Of a DNA stretch of 64,000 nucleotides, positions 15,948-25,685 are shown piece after piece. The notes beneath the pieces were generated by a model. That model did not search any database and was not told the origin of the DNA. It saw nothing but the letters and a program-made list of their open reading frames with translations. The stretch is from JAGPUQ01 sp036961295. Its GTDB lineage: Bacteria; Pseudomonadota; Gammaproteobacteria; Pseudomonadales; Porticoccaceae. Positions within the stretch are counted from its first letter, which is position 1; each line of letters begins with the position of its first letter. The position numbers and the translations under genes are program-made. The stretch covers positions 1 to 64,000 of the forward strand of contig JBALVX010000003.1 of assembly GCA_036961295.1 (NCBI GenBank), in the 5' to 3' direction.

Positions 15948-17492
15948 TTGTCACTAACGTCTACTAAAAAGCCAACACCAACAAAGCGGAAGATTGCCGC
16001 CCGCACCAGGGAAAAACCTTTTGGCAATCACCTTCTGGCTTTATTTTGCGGCGCAATCCTCACACTGTCCTTCGCGCCTTTTTCCATCTGGATAATTGCC
16101 GTTGCCAGTGTTGGCGTTTTCAACTTAATGTTAATGGGCGCGGGGCGCGCACGTAGTTTTGCGCTGGCGTTTAGTTTCGGGATCGGTTTATTCGGTACCG
16201 GCGCTTCGTGGGTTTATGTCAGCATCCACGATTACGGACAGGCACCGGTGGTGCTGGCTGCCGGGCTCACCGCCGTTTTTGTCGCGGGCATTGCACTAGT
16301 TTTTGCACTGCCATTTATTTTTTACGGCATGCTCAATAACCGCCTTCCGACGACTCGACTACTGGTATTTCCCGCGCTGTGGATATTAGGGGAGTGGTTT
16401 AGAACCTGGTTTTTAACCGGCTTCCCCTGGTTACTTTTAGGTTACGCACCACTGGAGACACCGCTAGCAGGATGGGCCCCTGTAACCGGCGTCTATGGGC
16501 TCAGCGGCGCTGTCGCCGCTACTGGCGCAGCGGCAGGACTCCTCCTCACCGAGCGCTTCAGCAACGCTGCCATTGGCGGGCTGGTAATACTAGCCGGGGT
16601 CTGGGGCGGCGGACTTTATTTACAACAAACATCCTGGACTCAAGCTACCGGCGACACCCTGTCGGTCGCTCTGGTACAACCCAACCATCCTCTGTTAGAA
16701 AAATGGAATCCGGATGCTATCCCTGCAATTCTCGACAACTTCGCCGCCACCAATGCCAGCCTCGGCGATAAAGATATTGTAGTCTGGCCGGAAGCGGCTA
16801 TCCCGCGCTTACGACACACCGTACAGCCCTTCCTCAACCAGCAGGATAAACTCGCCGCCGCTTCAAATACCGCTTTGATTGTCGGCATTCCCATCGCCGA
16901 TTATGAAACCGATTACTACAACGGCGTTATCGGTTTAGGCATGGCCACCGGAGAATACCGTAAACAACGACTAGTCCCTTTTGGAGAATACGTTCCACTC
17001 GAACAATTGTTGCGCGGCGCTATCGCGTTTTTTGATTTACCGATGTCGGCCTTTAAAGCTGGCCCCAAAAACCAAACCCCAATCCACATTGGTAATGGCA
17101 TACAAATCGCTACGGCTATTTGTTATGAAATTGTCTATCCCGGGTTAGTCGCCGAAAATGCCCGGACAGCCAACATTCTGTTAACGGTGAGTAACGACAC
17201 CTGGTTTGGTCGTTCTATCGGTCCCCATCAACACCTGCAAATGGCGCAGATGCGAGCCCTGGAAAACAGTAAACCTTTAATACGGGCTACCAATGATGGC
17301 TTTACAGCAGTTATCAACAGGAAAGGGGAAATCGACAAAACCATTTCGCGCTTTGAAAGCGGAATCCTAGAAGGCTGGGTGACGCCACGTACAGGTGAAA
17401 CCCCTTATGTCCGCGGTGGCTCATGGTGGATAATCGTGCTGAGCTTCCTAACAATAATTATCGTCGGATCTCGACAAATCAAGCCATCTTAA
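15948..17492 (+). CDS. lnt: Lnt, apolipoprotein N-acyltransferase
   Basis: An inner-membrane enzyme that adds the third acyl chain to the N-terminal Cys of lipoproteins. The first 215 residues hold about six to seven membrane helices (GFPWLLLGYAPLE is a family signature). The nitrilase domain follows with the Glu-Lys-Cys triad visible in VVWPEAAIPR, KQRLVPFGEYVP and TAICYEIVYP. A final helix ends the protein. The start is a TTG six bases after the corC stop. At 514 residues the length is normal. The sugar cluster begins 95 bases beyond, convergent with this gene. Confidence 0.97.
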   Translation: MSLTSTKKPTPTKRKIAARTREKPFGNHLLALFCGAILTLSFAPFSIWIIAVASVGVFNLMLMGAGRARSFALAFSFGIGLFGTGASWVYVSIHDYGQAPVVLAAGLTAVFVAGIALVFALPFIFYGMLNNRLPTTRLLVFPALWILGEWFRTWFLTGFPWLLLGYAPLETPLAGWAPVTGVYGLSGAVAATGAAAGLLLTERFSNAAIGGLVILAGVWGGGLYLQQTSWTQATGDTLSVALVQPNHPLLEKWNPDAIPAILDNFAATNASLGDKDIVVWPEAAIPRLRHTVQPFLNQQDKLAAASNTALIVGIPIADYETDYYNGVIGLGMATGEYRKQRLVPFGEYVPLEQLLRGAIAFFDLPMSAFKAGPKNQTPIHIGNGIQIATAICYEIVYPGLVAENARTANILLTVSNDTWFGRSIGPHQHLQMAQMRALENSKPLIRATNDGFTAVINRKGEIDKTISRFESGILEGWVTPRTGETPYVRGGSWWIIVLSFLTIIIVGSRQIKPS

Positions 17493-17587
17493 TTCTCTTC
17501 CTCAACAGGAGGAAATAAAACGATACTCATAAACCATAGCGTACGTGGACATCTTTTCTTGCAAAGCTAAACGTCCAGTATAGACGC

Positions 17588-18355
17588 TTATTTAACTTTC
17601 CACTGGGGCAGGATTTTCTGAACATATTTTATCGGCAATCGCATTAAAATCATAAAAACATTCGAATAGATTTCATTTTCATTTAACGACCTTAATATCT
17701 CCTTAGTCGAAGTAATATAACTGCCAAAGCCAGACGTACTTACCCCGCCTACTCTCATCCGCACTAGATTTTTTTCTAATTTTACGTAATCTAACTTATG
17801 CACCAACAACATGCGCACAAACATATCAAAGTCCGCGCCTATCTTATATCCCAGTTTATATTGCCCCACCTGATCATAAGCAGACTTTTTGATGAAGGCT
17901 CCTGGATGCGGAGGCATGAAGCCAAATCGTAATTTCCAGGGTGAAAATTTAATAGCCGAATACGACCGAACCATTTTCGTAACATTAACACTGCGTACAA
18001 AATCTACATCTCCCAACACCATATCAATATCAGGCTGGTCTAAAAATATCTGCGCCACACTATTAAGCACATCCGAATCAGGATAAAAATCATCCGCATT
18101 TAAAACGCCGATTACCTCGCCCGATGCCAGCGCGACTCCTTTGTTCATCGCATCATAGATCCCATTATCCGACTCAGATATATAATTACTGATACCGGGC
18201 GCTGACCGCACAATATCGAGCGTCCCATCGGTAGAACCACCATCCACAATGATATGTTCAATGTTATCGTAATTTTGTCGCACTACAGAAGCAATAGTGT
18301 CAGAAATAGTTGAAACGCTGTTATAACAAACTGTAATAATTGTTATTTTTAACAT
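17588..18355 (-). CDS. glycosyltransferase family 2
   Basis: A 255-residue GT-A enzyme of the GT2 family, last gene of the minus-strand sugar cluster. The N-terminal motif ITVCYNSVSTISDTIASVV and VDGGSTDGTLDIV bind the nucleotide sugar, and NADDFYPDSDV (about 84-94) supplies the metal-binding acidic pair. GADFDMFVRML contains a likely catalytic Asp region. It resembles WcaA/WcaE-type colanic or O-antigen transferases. Donor and acceptor cannot be read. It starts six bases after the upstream transferase. Confidence 0.92.
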   Translation of the reverse strand: MLKITIITVCYNSVSTISDTIASVVRQNYDNIEHIIVDGGSTDGTLDIVRSAPGISNYISESDNGIYDAMNKGVALASGEVIGVLNADDFYPDSDVLNSVAQIFLDQPDIDMVLGDVDFVRSVNVTKMVRSYSAIKFSPWKLRFGFMPPHPGAFIKKSAYDQVGQYKLGYKIGADFDMFVRMLLVHKLDYVKLEKNLVRMRVGGVSTSGFGSYITSTKEILRSLNENEIYSNVFMILMRLPIKYVQKILPQWKVK

Positions 18356-18361
18356 GTAGGA

Positions 18362-19201
18362 TTAAATACTGGGAAAACGATAACAAGTAAGAAATGCTAG
18401 GCCATTCACGATTAAATATATAAGCTTAGTGATTTTACTCCCCACGGAGCCTAATTTCTCTGCACTCATAACCAATTTTCCAATCATATTCAGATAGACA
18501 GCCCGAATCGATCTTTCACCAAATTTAATTTTTTCAAAATCAGCTAACTCCATAATTCTTTCGGATCTTACGGACATCGATTTGTTGTCGCCGTGCAAGC
18601 GGTAGCCTGCTATCGGCTTAGATCGCTCTAACCACGAATATTTTTTATACACGGAATAAAAAAACACAACATCAAATATAAAATTAAATTTTCTGGGCCA
18701 TTCACCCGGATCATACACTTCCTTTTTCCAGAAGGTAGCCGGTTGCAATACGGCTGTTCGATGGCGCATCAAATGGAAACCATCAAAAGGATGGTATCGA
18801 TATCGAACTGGCTTTAACCAGTGCCCATCTGCGTCAATGTAATTCCCACCAAAGCTGACTATTTGAATGGCATCATAATTATTAAACGTGCTTACAACAT
18901 CACTTAATGCATCGCAACAAAGATAACAGTCATCCGCATTCAAAAAGCACAAGATATCGCCCGATGCATGCTCAAACGCTTTAAAAATTGCGTCCGCTTG
19001 ACCATCGTCTTCAGTACTAATAAGCTGGAATCTTTTGTCTTCATTACAAAACTGGTTAATGATATCCAGAGACCCATCGTTTGAACCTCCATCGGCAATC
19101 AACACCTCGTAATCCGGATAATCCTGTTTTCGGATACTATCAAGGCAGTCCCCAAGAAACTTTGCGTAATTATACGACGGCACAGCGATACTGACTTTCA
19201 T
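18362..19201 (-). CDS. glycosyltransferase family 2
   Basis: The 279-residue GT2 enzyme has the entry motif VAVPSYNYAKFL-like VSIAVPSYNYAKFLGDCLDS, then IADGGSNDGSLDII and the metal-binding FLNADDCYL (about 86-94). KFNFIFDVVFFY sits where the acceptor-side Asp usually is. A C-terminal amphipathic or membrane-touching stretch (KLIYLIVNGLAFLTCY) suggests peripheral membrane attachment. It is separated by eight bases from the FkbM gene upstream. It probably adds one sugar to a lipid-linked oligosaccharide. Confidence 0.92.
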   Translation of the reverse strand: MKVSIAVPSYNYAKFLGDCLDSIRKQDYPDYEVLIADGGSNDGSLDIINQFCNEDKRFQLISTEDDGQADAIFKAFEHASGDILCFLNADDCYLCCDALSDVVSTFNNYDAIQIVSFGGNYIDADGHWLKPVRYRYHPFDGFHLMRHRTAVLQPATFWKKEVYDPGEWPRKFNFIFDVVFFYSVYKKYSWLERSKPIAGYRLHGDNKSMSVRSERIMELADFEKIKFGERSIRAVYLNMIGKLVMSAEKLGSVGSKITKLIYLIVNGLAFLTCYRFPSI

Positions 19202-19209
19202 TCTAAATC

Positions 19210-19947
19210 CTATCTACGTTTTTTAAACAAAAGATCAGCTTCAATAATTTTATTTGTACTGGATTTATCCCTTAGCAAATCTAATATATCAATACAGTCG
19301 AATCCAAACTTGTCCATTTTAAGGATAATTTCGCCGGCGTGCGCGGCTTTTGAATAGCCGGGTGAAAATGAAACTTCTATTTGCAAAAAGAGGCATTTTT
19401 TAAGGAAGCTCGTTGCTCCGTTCAATACCATAAGCTCAAAACCCTGGACGTCTAGTTTTAAAAATGCTGAATTCACCTCATAGATACCCTCAGACACAGC
19501 ATCCAACGTAGTGCACTCCACCTCTCGAGTTCCAATCGCACCTTCGGTGTAGTTATCATTTTCGAGCAAAGAATTGTTTACATTATTATCGTAGCGATAC
19601 AGCTGTCTTGATTCGATTTTCTCACCGAGAGCACAACAAAATGTCTTGCCGACAAAAGAAAATCTCTTAAAATTGTACTCCAGCCTTTCATAACTATCTG
19701 GGTCTGGCTCAAAACTATAAATAGGTAAATTTGGCCACACATTATGTGCCATGAAAGCAAACTGCCCATGATTAGCGCCAACATCCCATATTGAATCAAT
19801 ACCGCTAATGATTCCTCTGGCATTCATCTTAGATAAGTTAGCTAACAAGCCGAACGACACCATGTCAGGGTGTCGGATGCGCTGAATCAAGCATATCGGA
19901 GCAGCAACGGCAGCGACAAAATTTGGCAGTAAGTTATCCAAGAACAT
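19210..19947 (-). CDS. FkbM-family methyltransferase
   Basis: The 245-residue protein has the FkbM-family SAM-binding start (IDSIWDVGANHGQFAFMAH, about 46-64), the acidic loop YSFEPDPDSYERL and the late motif LKLDVQGFELMVLNGA. Such enzymes O-methylate sugars or other glycan groups. Its place between glycosyltransferases suggests it caps or decorates the polysaccharide. A weakly hydrophobic N terminus (FVAAVAAPICLI) is probably part of the fold and not a signal peptide. Confidence 0.9.
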   Translation of the reverse strand: MFLDNLLPNFVAAVAAPICLIQRIRHPDMVSFGLLANLSKMNARGIISGIDSIWDVGANHGQFAFMAHNVWPNLPIYSFEPDPDSYERLEYNFKRFSFVGKTFCCALGEKIESRQLYRYDNNVNNSLLENDNYTEGAIGTREVECTTLDAVSEGIYEVNSAFLKLDVQGFELMVLNGATSFLKKCLFLQIEVSFSPGYSKAAHAGEIILKMDKFGFDCIDILDLLRDKSSTNKIIEADLLFKKRR

Positions 19948-19955
19948 ATTCGAAC

Positions 19956-21050
19956 CTATAAAATATCCAAAAACGCCTGTTTAACAGACGGTCCCGCATG
20001 AGCAGATCTAAACGCGCATACACCGTCGAGCAAGCGCCGGTACCCTTCACTGCCACATCGAGGAAGAAGTTTAACAAAAGCAGCAAACTCACCATGATCG
20101 CGCGGTGCCAGGACTCCATTTCCATACGTCCTAACCATACGCCCACACCAGCCCTTGTCATAGACAATTACAGGTCTATGTACTCTTGCAGCCAGAAACA
20201 TTACGGCGCCCTCCATACGCTCGTCCCAATTATCATAAAGCATTAACAGATAGTCCTGTTCCACGGCTATACGGAGTAGATTATCTTCACTTAAGAAACC
20301 TTCCTGGAACCCGTCGAATTGCTGAAGCACAGTCAAGCGCTTGCGTTCTGAAAATTGACTATAGGCACCTGCTACCGTCAACTTACCCAACGGTGGATCG
20401 TCTTTAAATATAGGCACTAACCATTCCAGGCTTTTACCGACCCTGATTTGCCCTAAAACCCCGAGCCGAATCGTATCTGATGGCAAGCGATCCACCGAAA
20501 CAGGCTTTTCATCCTCTGGCAATTCTAGTGAGGGTAGGCATTTGATGCGGGCATGCGGAAAAGCTTTTTTCCAATCTGAAACTAGCTCATCAGTTCGAAG
20601 AAATAGGACCACTTCCTTACGCTTTAGAAATAAATTTACTAAGTTTTTAATTATACCGTATCGAGCAACTCTTTCTGGGCCGAGAAGATAGACAAGCCCC
20701 AATTTTTTAATTTCTGGCCGCGCATAAAAAGGCCATAAGACAGACAGTAATATCAAATGAGCATCCAGAAAAAAAATTCTATCAATCAATTTATTTGTTG
20801 ATAACATTTTTTTTAGTGATATTAACGCTTTTAACGTACCCTCTCTTATAGAGGAGGAATTTACGGCATAGTCGATTACCTCCCCATTAAGCATAAGTTT
20901 ATTTTTTTCAACTTCAACCTGCTTATTTCCGGGAACTACCGCTATCAAGTAAATTATATTTTTTATATCGCCAACAATCTTAGAAAGATTAATCAACGAT
21001 TGCGATGGGTGACCAGGCGCAGAAAACCAGGGCTGAACGATCACTATCAT
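19956..21050 (-). CDS. GT-B-type glycosyltransferase-like protein
   Basis: A 364-residue protein with the layout of a GT-B transferase: N-terminal MIVIVQPWFSAPGHPSQSL, a linker, then a second Rossmann-like half beginning IRLGVLGQIRVGKSLEWLVP (about 195-214), and an acidic donor-site region DNWDERMEGAVMFLAARVHRPV (about 278-299). The EX7E-type donor signature is only approximate, so the family (GT4-like) is inferred. The last 80 residues are richer in Gly, Arg and Cys than neighbouring sugar genes. About 180 bases of non-coding sequence separate it from the dehydratase gene upstream. Confidence 0.7.
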   Translation of the reverse strand: MIVIVQPWFSAPGHPSQSLINLSKIVGDIKNIIYLIAVVPGNKQVEVEKNKLMLNGEVIDYAVNSSSIREGTLKALISLKKMLSTNKLIDRIFFLDAHLILLSVLWPFYARPEIKKLGLVYLLGPERVARYGIIKNLVNLFLKRKEVVLFLRTDELVSDWKKAFPHARIKCLPSLELPEDEKPVSVDRLPSDTIRLGVLGQIRVGKSLEWLVPIFKDDPPLGKLTVAGAYSQFSERKRLTVLQQFDGFQEGFLSEDNLLRIAVEQDYLLMLYDNWDERMEGAVMFLAARVHRPVIVYDKGWCGRMVRTYGNGVLAPRDHGEFAAFVKLLPRCGSEGYRRLLDGVCAFRSAHAGPSVKQAFLDIL

Positions 21051-21232
21051 AAATATGCCAATTAATTTTAAACTTACAGACTAATGTTACTGCTGGAAAA
21101 TATTCGCCAACCTGCCGGGGTAATCGATCTTTCAGTTGGTGTCAGATTTAGTATCGGGTCGCCATCTCAAAAAAAACCGGTCGCGTGACATTCTGTATCT
21201 TTTTCCCGAATACATCTTGCGGAACATGATCA

Positions 21233-22180
21233 TTACTCCATCATCATTTTTATTACATCGCGCATTTTGTATCGTGCCTGCCAATTTAACGCTTTACCAG
21301 CCTTCGACGGGTCACCAAAACTAGTCATTAGTTCAGTTGGTCGCGTGAATTTATCGTCATGCACAACGTGCTGCTTCCAATTTAAGTTAACGTGGCCGAA
21401 TGCAGTCTCGACAAAGGCTTCCAACGAATTTAATTCTCCTGTTGCGATAACAAAATCCTCTGGTTGTGGTTGCTGAAGCATCAACCACATTGCCTCGACA
21501 TATTCAGGTGCCCAACCCCAATCTCTGGATATATCCAGCCGCCCCAAAATTAATTTCTCGTCTGAACCATTAGCTATTCGCTTTGCAGTTGAAATTATTT
21601 TCTGCGTAACAAACCTGGATGGGCGGAATAGTGACTCATGGTTGAATAAAATACCGGTACATACAAATAAATTGTAAGCTTCACGATAGTTATCAACCAA
21701 CCAAAAAGCGGATGACTTCGCAACCGCATAGGGACTCCGAGGTCGAAAAGGTGTCAGTTCCGTCGCTGCGCGCCCTTCAGTATCTCCAAAACACTCACTT
21801 GATCCTGCCTGATAAACTCGAACGCCCTTATCCATCATCCGGCACGCCTCGAGCACATTCAACGTGCCCAAAGCAATACTTTGAATGGTTTCAGCAGGTT
21901 GCTCAAAAGATAAACCAACCGACGACTGCCCTGCGAGATAGTAAAGTTCGTCGGGCTGACTTTTACGCAAGGCAACCAGGACACTTCTAAAGTCTTCCGG
22001 GACCATAGAAATACAATTCACTTTTTCATTAATACCCAACCTCACCAAATTAGAAAAAGAAGAACCTTGAGCATCACGCGATGTACCCCATACTTCATAA
22101 TTTTTTTCTATTAAGAGCCGCGCCAAATAGCTCCCGTCTTGTCCGCTAATACCACAAATTAATGCACTTTTTTTATTCAC
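21233..22180 (-). CDS. GDP-mannose 4,6-dehydratase-like SDR enzyme
   Basis: An extended short-chain dehydrogenase. The N-terminal cofactor loop is ALICGISGQDGSYLARLL, where GxxGQDGSYL is typical of GDP-mannose 4,6-dehydratase. The active-site region is SSECFG with YAVAKSSAFW (Tyr and Lys of YxxxK). FNHESLFRPSRFVTQKI and GRLDISRDWGWAPEYVEAMW are also diagnostic of GMD. At 315 residues it is somewhat short for GMD (about 345-370). The product would be GDP-4-keto-6-deoxymannose, precursor of GDP-rhamnose, fucose or perosamine. No dedicated reductase is seen beside it. Confidence 0.82.
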   Translation of the reverse strand: MNKKSALICGISGQDGSYLARLLIEKNYEVWGTSRDAQGSSFSNLVRLGINEKVNCISMVPEDFRSVLVALRKSQPDELYYLAGQSSVGLSFEQPAETIQSIALGTLNVLEACRMMDKGVRVYQAGSSECFGDTEGRAATELTPFRPRSPYAVAKSSAFWLVDNYREAYNLFVCTGILFNHESLFRPSRFVTQKIISTAKRIANGSDEKLILGRLDISRDWGWAPEYVEAMWLMLQQPQPEDFVIATGELNSLEAFVETAFGHVNLNWKQHVVHDDKFTRPTELMTSFGDPSKAGKALNWQARYKMRDVIKMMME

Positions 22181-22183
22181 AAA

Positions 22184-23290
22184 TTAACCCATTATTTTTT
22201 TGTAGACTTCGAGAGTTTCTTCAGCACATTTTTCCCAAGAAAATAGCTTTACCCGATTCCGACCTAATGCCCTGAGTTCTTCCGTGCGAATGGATGAATA
22301 AACGACTTTTTCAATTGCGATTGTCATCGTATCAATATCCATTGGATTAAAATACTCACCCGCTTCGCCAATAACTTCGGGCATTGAGCTGGTGTTACTA
22401 GATATAACCGGGCATAAACACGCCATAGCTTCTAACGGCGGCAAACCAAAACCCTCGTAAAGTGATGGGTATACAAAAGCACTAGCCCGATGATATAGCG
22501 ATGCAAGCACGTCGTCGCCACCAGCAACTTGACGAACCTGGTTGTCCTTGAAACCCAGGCTTGCAATTAAAGATAACTCATCGTCTTTAAAATACCCGCC
22601 GCCAAATGCTATTAAATTGAAATCATTTCTCAGTCTTTTAGACTTTACTATAGCGCGTAATACGCTATTGAAATTTTTGTAGGTCCCACGTTCGCCAACG
22701 TAAAGCAAAAATGGGGACTGGACATCACTTTCCTGTTCATTCGGATATCGAGAAAACGACAAATTAGCGCCCAAATGAACCACCGATATTTTATCTTCTT
22801 CAACACCAAATAGATCCATTAAATCTCTTTTTGTACTGTGTGAAATACTGATTATATGCGCAACACGATCAAAGGTTTTTCGCTTCCAGTCACTAGTCTT
22901 ATCCTTCGCGAAAAACATTTGGGGATATAACTCATGGATCATATCGTAAACTGTTGTGATACGCGGAACGGTCGTTTTAGGTGGTGGCCTGGACGAATAG
23001 TAGGTCTCGTGAATAACATCGGGCTGCCATCGATTTATTTGATAATTAGCTGCATAGTGGTTAAACAGCTGGAAAAATCGATTGGTTTTAGGCGGGTACT
23101 TTTCCAATCTCATTCCGCTTACAACTTCACTTGGTAAAACCGACAAATGATTATTGCAATGGACGCCAGCGAAAATGCCTACGTCTTGCCCTTGCCTTCG
23201 TAGCTCCTGGGCCAAAGTCGTATAGTAGCGCGAAACCCCTCCGTAGGATTGCCAATTAAAGATTTGATGATCAAACGCTATTTTCATCAA
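22184..23290 (-). CDS. glycosyltransferase family 4
   Basis: A 368-residue GT-B enzyme. The acceptor half shows MKIAFDHQIFNWQSYGGVSRYY and the donor half begins FLLYVGERGTYKNFNSVLRA (about 192-211). The GT4 donor signature is clear: FVYPSLYEGFGLPPLEAMACLCPVI is the EX7E motif (about 270-292). Relatives are mannosyltransferases of O-antigen clusters. It lies three bases from the dehydratase gene, which suggests a GDP-sugar donor made by that enzyme's pathway. Confidence 0.93.
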   Translation of the reverse strand: MMKIAFDHQIFNWQSYGGVSRYYTTLAQELRRQGQDVGIFAGVHCNNHLSVLPSEVVSGMRLEKYPPKTNRFFQLFNHYAANYQINRWQPDVIHETYYSSRPPPKTTVPRITTVYDMIHELYPQMFFAKDKTSDWKRKTFDRVAHIISISHSTKRDLMDLFGVEEDKISVVHLGANLSFSRYPNEQESDVQSPFLLYVGERGTYKNFNSVLRAIVKSKRLRNDFNLIAFGGGYFKDDELSLIASLGFKDNQVRQVAGGDDVLASLYHRASAFVYPSLYEGFGLPPLEAMACLCPVISSNTSSMPEVIGEAGEYFNPMDIDTMTIAIEKVVYSSIRTEELRALGRNRVKLFSWEKCAEETLEVYKKIMG

Positions 23291-23298
23291 CTCTCAAT

Positions 23299-24180
23299 TC
23301 ACTTTTTTAGATGCAGTATTAAAAATCGCTTTATAAGCCCTAAAAAACCTCGAACACCTTTAAGAGCTACCAAAACAAACACAATGTTAGCCGCCAACAA
23401 TCTATATAAAATATTTCTTTTTTTATATAGCTGACCCTTAAAAACGATATCTACCCACGCACCTCCTGCAACGGTCATCATAGGGAACACTGCCTGGATC
23501 TTTGGTAAACCCAATGATTCCGCAATTTTCCGATAACTATCAGTTGCACCACCCAATTCTCGATGTACCGATACAGACGTGAGCATTTTGATCTTCCCAC
23601 TTGAAACTATATTAGCGAGTAAATGCCAATCTCCACCCATCGCATTAGGCATATTAACTTGCTGGAGCTCAGCAGTACGCATAATGCCATAAAACGTGCC
23701 ATTATCGGCTACCTGGCTGTAATAGCTAACAACTCTGGCTACCCATGAACGCTGCTCTAAGTTAAACATCTTTCCCTCAGAAATTTTCTTTCCTTCGCGA
23801 TAGTATTGTGGTGTCCCACTAATTAATGCAGTATCAAGATCAGAAGCTAGCAACGACACACAAGAACTGACATATGCTGAGTCAATCCAGTCATCGTCCC
23901 CCAGCCACATAAAATATTCGCCAGAAGCTCGCGTTAAGACGTCTTTAAAATTAGCTGATGCGCCTATATTGGATGATTGCTGAACGTATCTCACTCGCCT
24001 ATCTTTCTCACAAAACTGCTGGCAGACACTTTGAGTATTATCTGTTGAAAAATTATCTGATATTAAAACCTCAATCTGTATGTAATCCTGACGTAATACA
24101 GAATCGATTGAACGCCTCAACATGTCCGCTCGGTTGTACGTTGGAATACCTACCGTAACAAGTCCCGGCTGCTTGATCAC
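23299..24180 (-). CDS. glycosyltransferase family 2
   Basis: The 293-residue GT2 enzyme has VTVGIPTYNRADMLRRSIDS, LISDNFSTDNTQ and the metal-binding MWLGDDDWID (about 92-101). NGTFYGIMRTAEL and GGDWHLLANIV match the acceptor-side core. The C-terminal 50 residues hold a hydrophobic helix (RLLAANIVFVLVALKG) and then a basic tail, so it probably sits on the inner face of the cytoplasmic membrane. Its start overlaps the flippase stop by four bases, implying translational coupling. Confidence 0.92.
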   Translation of the reverse strand: MIKQPGLVTVGIPTYNRADMLRRSIDSVLRQDYIQIEVLISDNFSTDNTQSVCQQFCEKDRRVRYVQQSSNIGASANFKDVLTRASGEYFMWLGDDDWIDSAYVSSCVSLLASDLDTALISGTPQYYREGKKISEGKMFNLEQRSWVARVVSYYSQVADNGTFYGIMRTAELQQVNMPNAMGGDWHLLANIVSSGKIKMLTSVSVHRELGGATDSYRKIAESLGLPKIQAVFPMMTVAGGAWVDIVFKGQLYKKRNILYRLLAANIVFVLVALKGVRGFLGLIKRFLILHLKK

Positions 24181-25676
24181 TTATTAATGGCCCGCACTAA
24201 ATAATTATAAGACATACCACGAAGTAAGCTGCTACTAGCCAATGCGGCAATAATTGATGCTACTGAAGCAACAATTAAAACAGTCACTTTACTCCAAAAA
24301 CTCATTTCATCGGTCAAAATTAACTGGGCAAGCCAGCACACCGCCAGGACTGAAATTAACGGTTTGATTAAATCATCAAAATACCATTGCCACTTATCAT
24401 TTTTTAGTAACTTCAGATGCATCACGTGATTTCCGATTAGCAGGTATGTCGCGTTGAGAATAATCCAAATGACTGCAGCTCCAGTTGTACCCCAGCGTAT
24501 TGTCGAAAAGTAAATCGCAGGAGCCAAAACGATAACGGCAACTATATTTTGAACCAATGCAAGTCCGGTCCAGCCGTGAGCAAGCTGCAATGAATAAGGC
24601 AAATGCATCATGCCATTTAATGCATTCCCGATAGTCAACAGGCTAATCAACAGGGATGTGTGGAAAATTAAATTTTGATTGTGCGTCCATAAATCCAGAA
24701 TTTCATTTGAGAAGAATATAAGAACAAGCGCAACGGGGAATATCGAAACAGCCATTACCTGGCTGCCCTGATGATAGGTTTTCACTAGCGACTCTTGATT
24801 ATCTTGAGATACCAGCTCTGTTAGTCGTGGGTAATAGGCTGCAAATACAGGGCCTATCAGCCTAAATACCACCCCCGCAACCGCTGTGGCAAAAGCGTAA
24901 TAACCAAACTCCGTCAATGAGAGTATTTTGCTCAAAACCACCTTATCAAGCTGAGTCAGGATTGCCGCCAACAAGGAAATGCCACTCATCCCAGCGGCAA
25001 AGCGCCAAATTTCATTCAATACATTTTTATCAAACCTACTGTTGTGACCCAGCGGCAGACTTCTCCACAACGCCCCCCTTAACATAACAACCTGTAACAA
25101 CGCCGTAACTGCTTGCCACATAAAGAAAGCTTTTATGGTTGGCTCCACAAACCATAACACCGCCAGCGCCCCCAGCCCTTGCAGCGTTACAGTAATGCTT
25201 AAAAGAATATTTAATAGTACCTGTCGCTGCAGGCCATTCAACCCTCCTATGTAAAAGGAAACCGGCCAACGCAACCCTATTACCAATCCCATGATCTGGA
25301 TTGCTAAGCGCAGATCATCTCTTGTAAGCTGATCCGGATTCAGCCAATGATCGGCGATAGGCGCTGCTAATAGAGCAACACCAACACCAATCACTACCGC
25401 GAAAGCCCAATAAACCACCTCCAGCGTATGAGCTGTATTTGTTATCTGGTGACTATTTCGCTCATCATGAGATAGTCGGGCCATTTCTCGATTCATGGTT
25501 TGCGACAATCCCAGGTCCAACACGATTAACATGCCCACGAGGGAAACATATATACCGACGACACCGTAAGATTCTACGCCCATCAGCTGGATATAAAATG
25601 GAACAAACGCCAGCGACATCAAGGCAGACCATATACTGCCCGAAAAATTAGCTACAATATTTTTCTTTAATGACAC
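24177..25676 (-). CDS. Wzx-type oligosaccharide flippase
   Basis: A 499-residue integral membrane protein with about 12-14 hydrophobic helices, of the MOP/MATE polysaccharide-exporter family. N-terminal KNIVANFSGSIWSALMSLAF and YGVVGIYVSLVGMLIVLDLG are typical of Wzx. It would flip lipid-linked oligosaccharide repeats across the inner membrane. No multi-membrane Wzy polymerase or ABC export pair is found in the cluster, so either polymerisation is encoded elsewhere or a single unit is transferred. Confidence 0.9.
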   Translation of the reverse strand: MSLKKNIVANFSGSIWSALMSLAFVPFYIQLMGVESYGVVGIYVSLVGMLIVLDLGLSQTMNREMARLSHDERNSHQITNTAHTLEVVYWAFAVVIGVGVALLAAPIADHWLNPDQLTRDDLRLAIQIMGLVIGLRWPVSFYIGGLNGLQRQVLLNILLSITVTLQGLGALAVLWFVEPTIKAFFMWQAVTALLQVVMLRGALWRSLPLGHNSRFDKNVLNEIWRFAAGMSGISLLAAILTQLDKVVLSKILSLTEFGYYAFATAVAGVVFRLIGPVFAAYYPRLTELVSQDNQESLVKTYHQGSQVMAVSIFPVALVLIFFSNEILDLWTHNQNLIFHTSLLISLLTIGNALNGMMHLPYSLQLAHGWTGLALVQNIVAVIVLAPAIYFSTIRWGTTGAAVIWIILNATYLLIGNHVMHLKLLKNDKWQWYFDDLIKPLISVLAVCWLAQLILTDEMSFWSKVTVLIVASVASIIAALASSSLLRGMSYNYLVRAINK

Positions 25677-25685
25677 AATCTATAC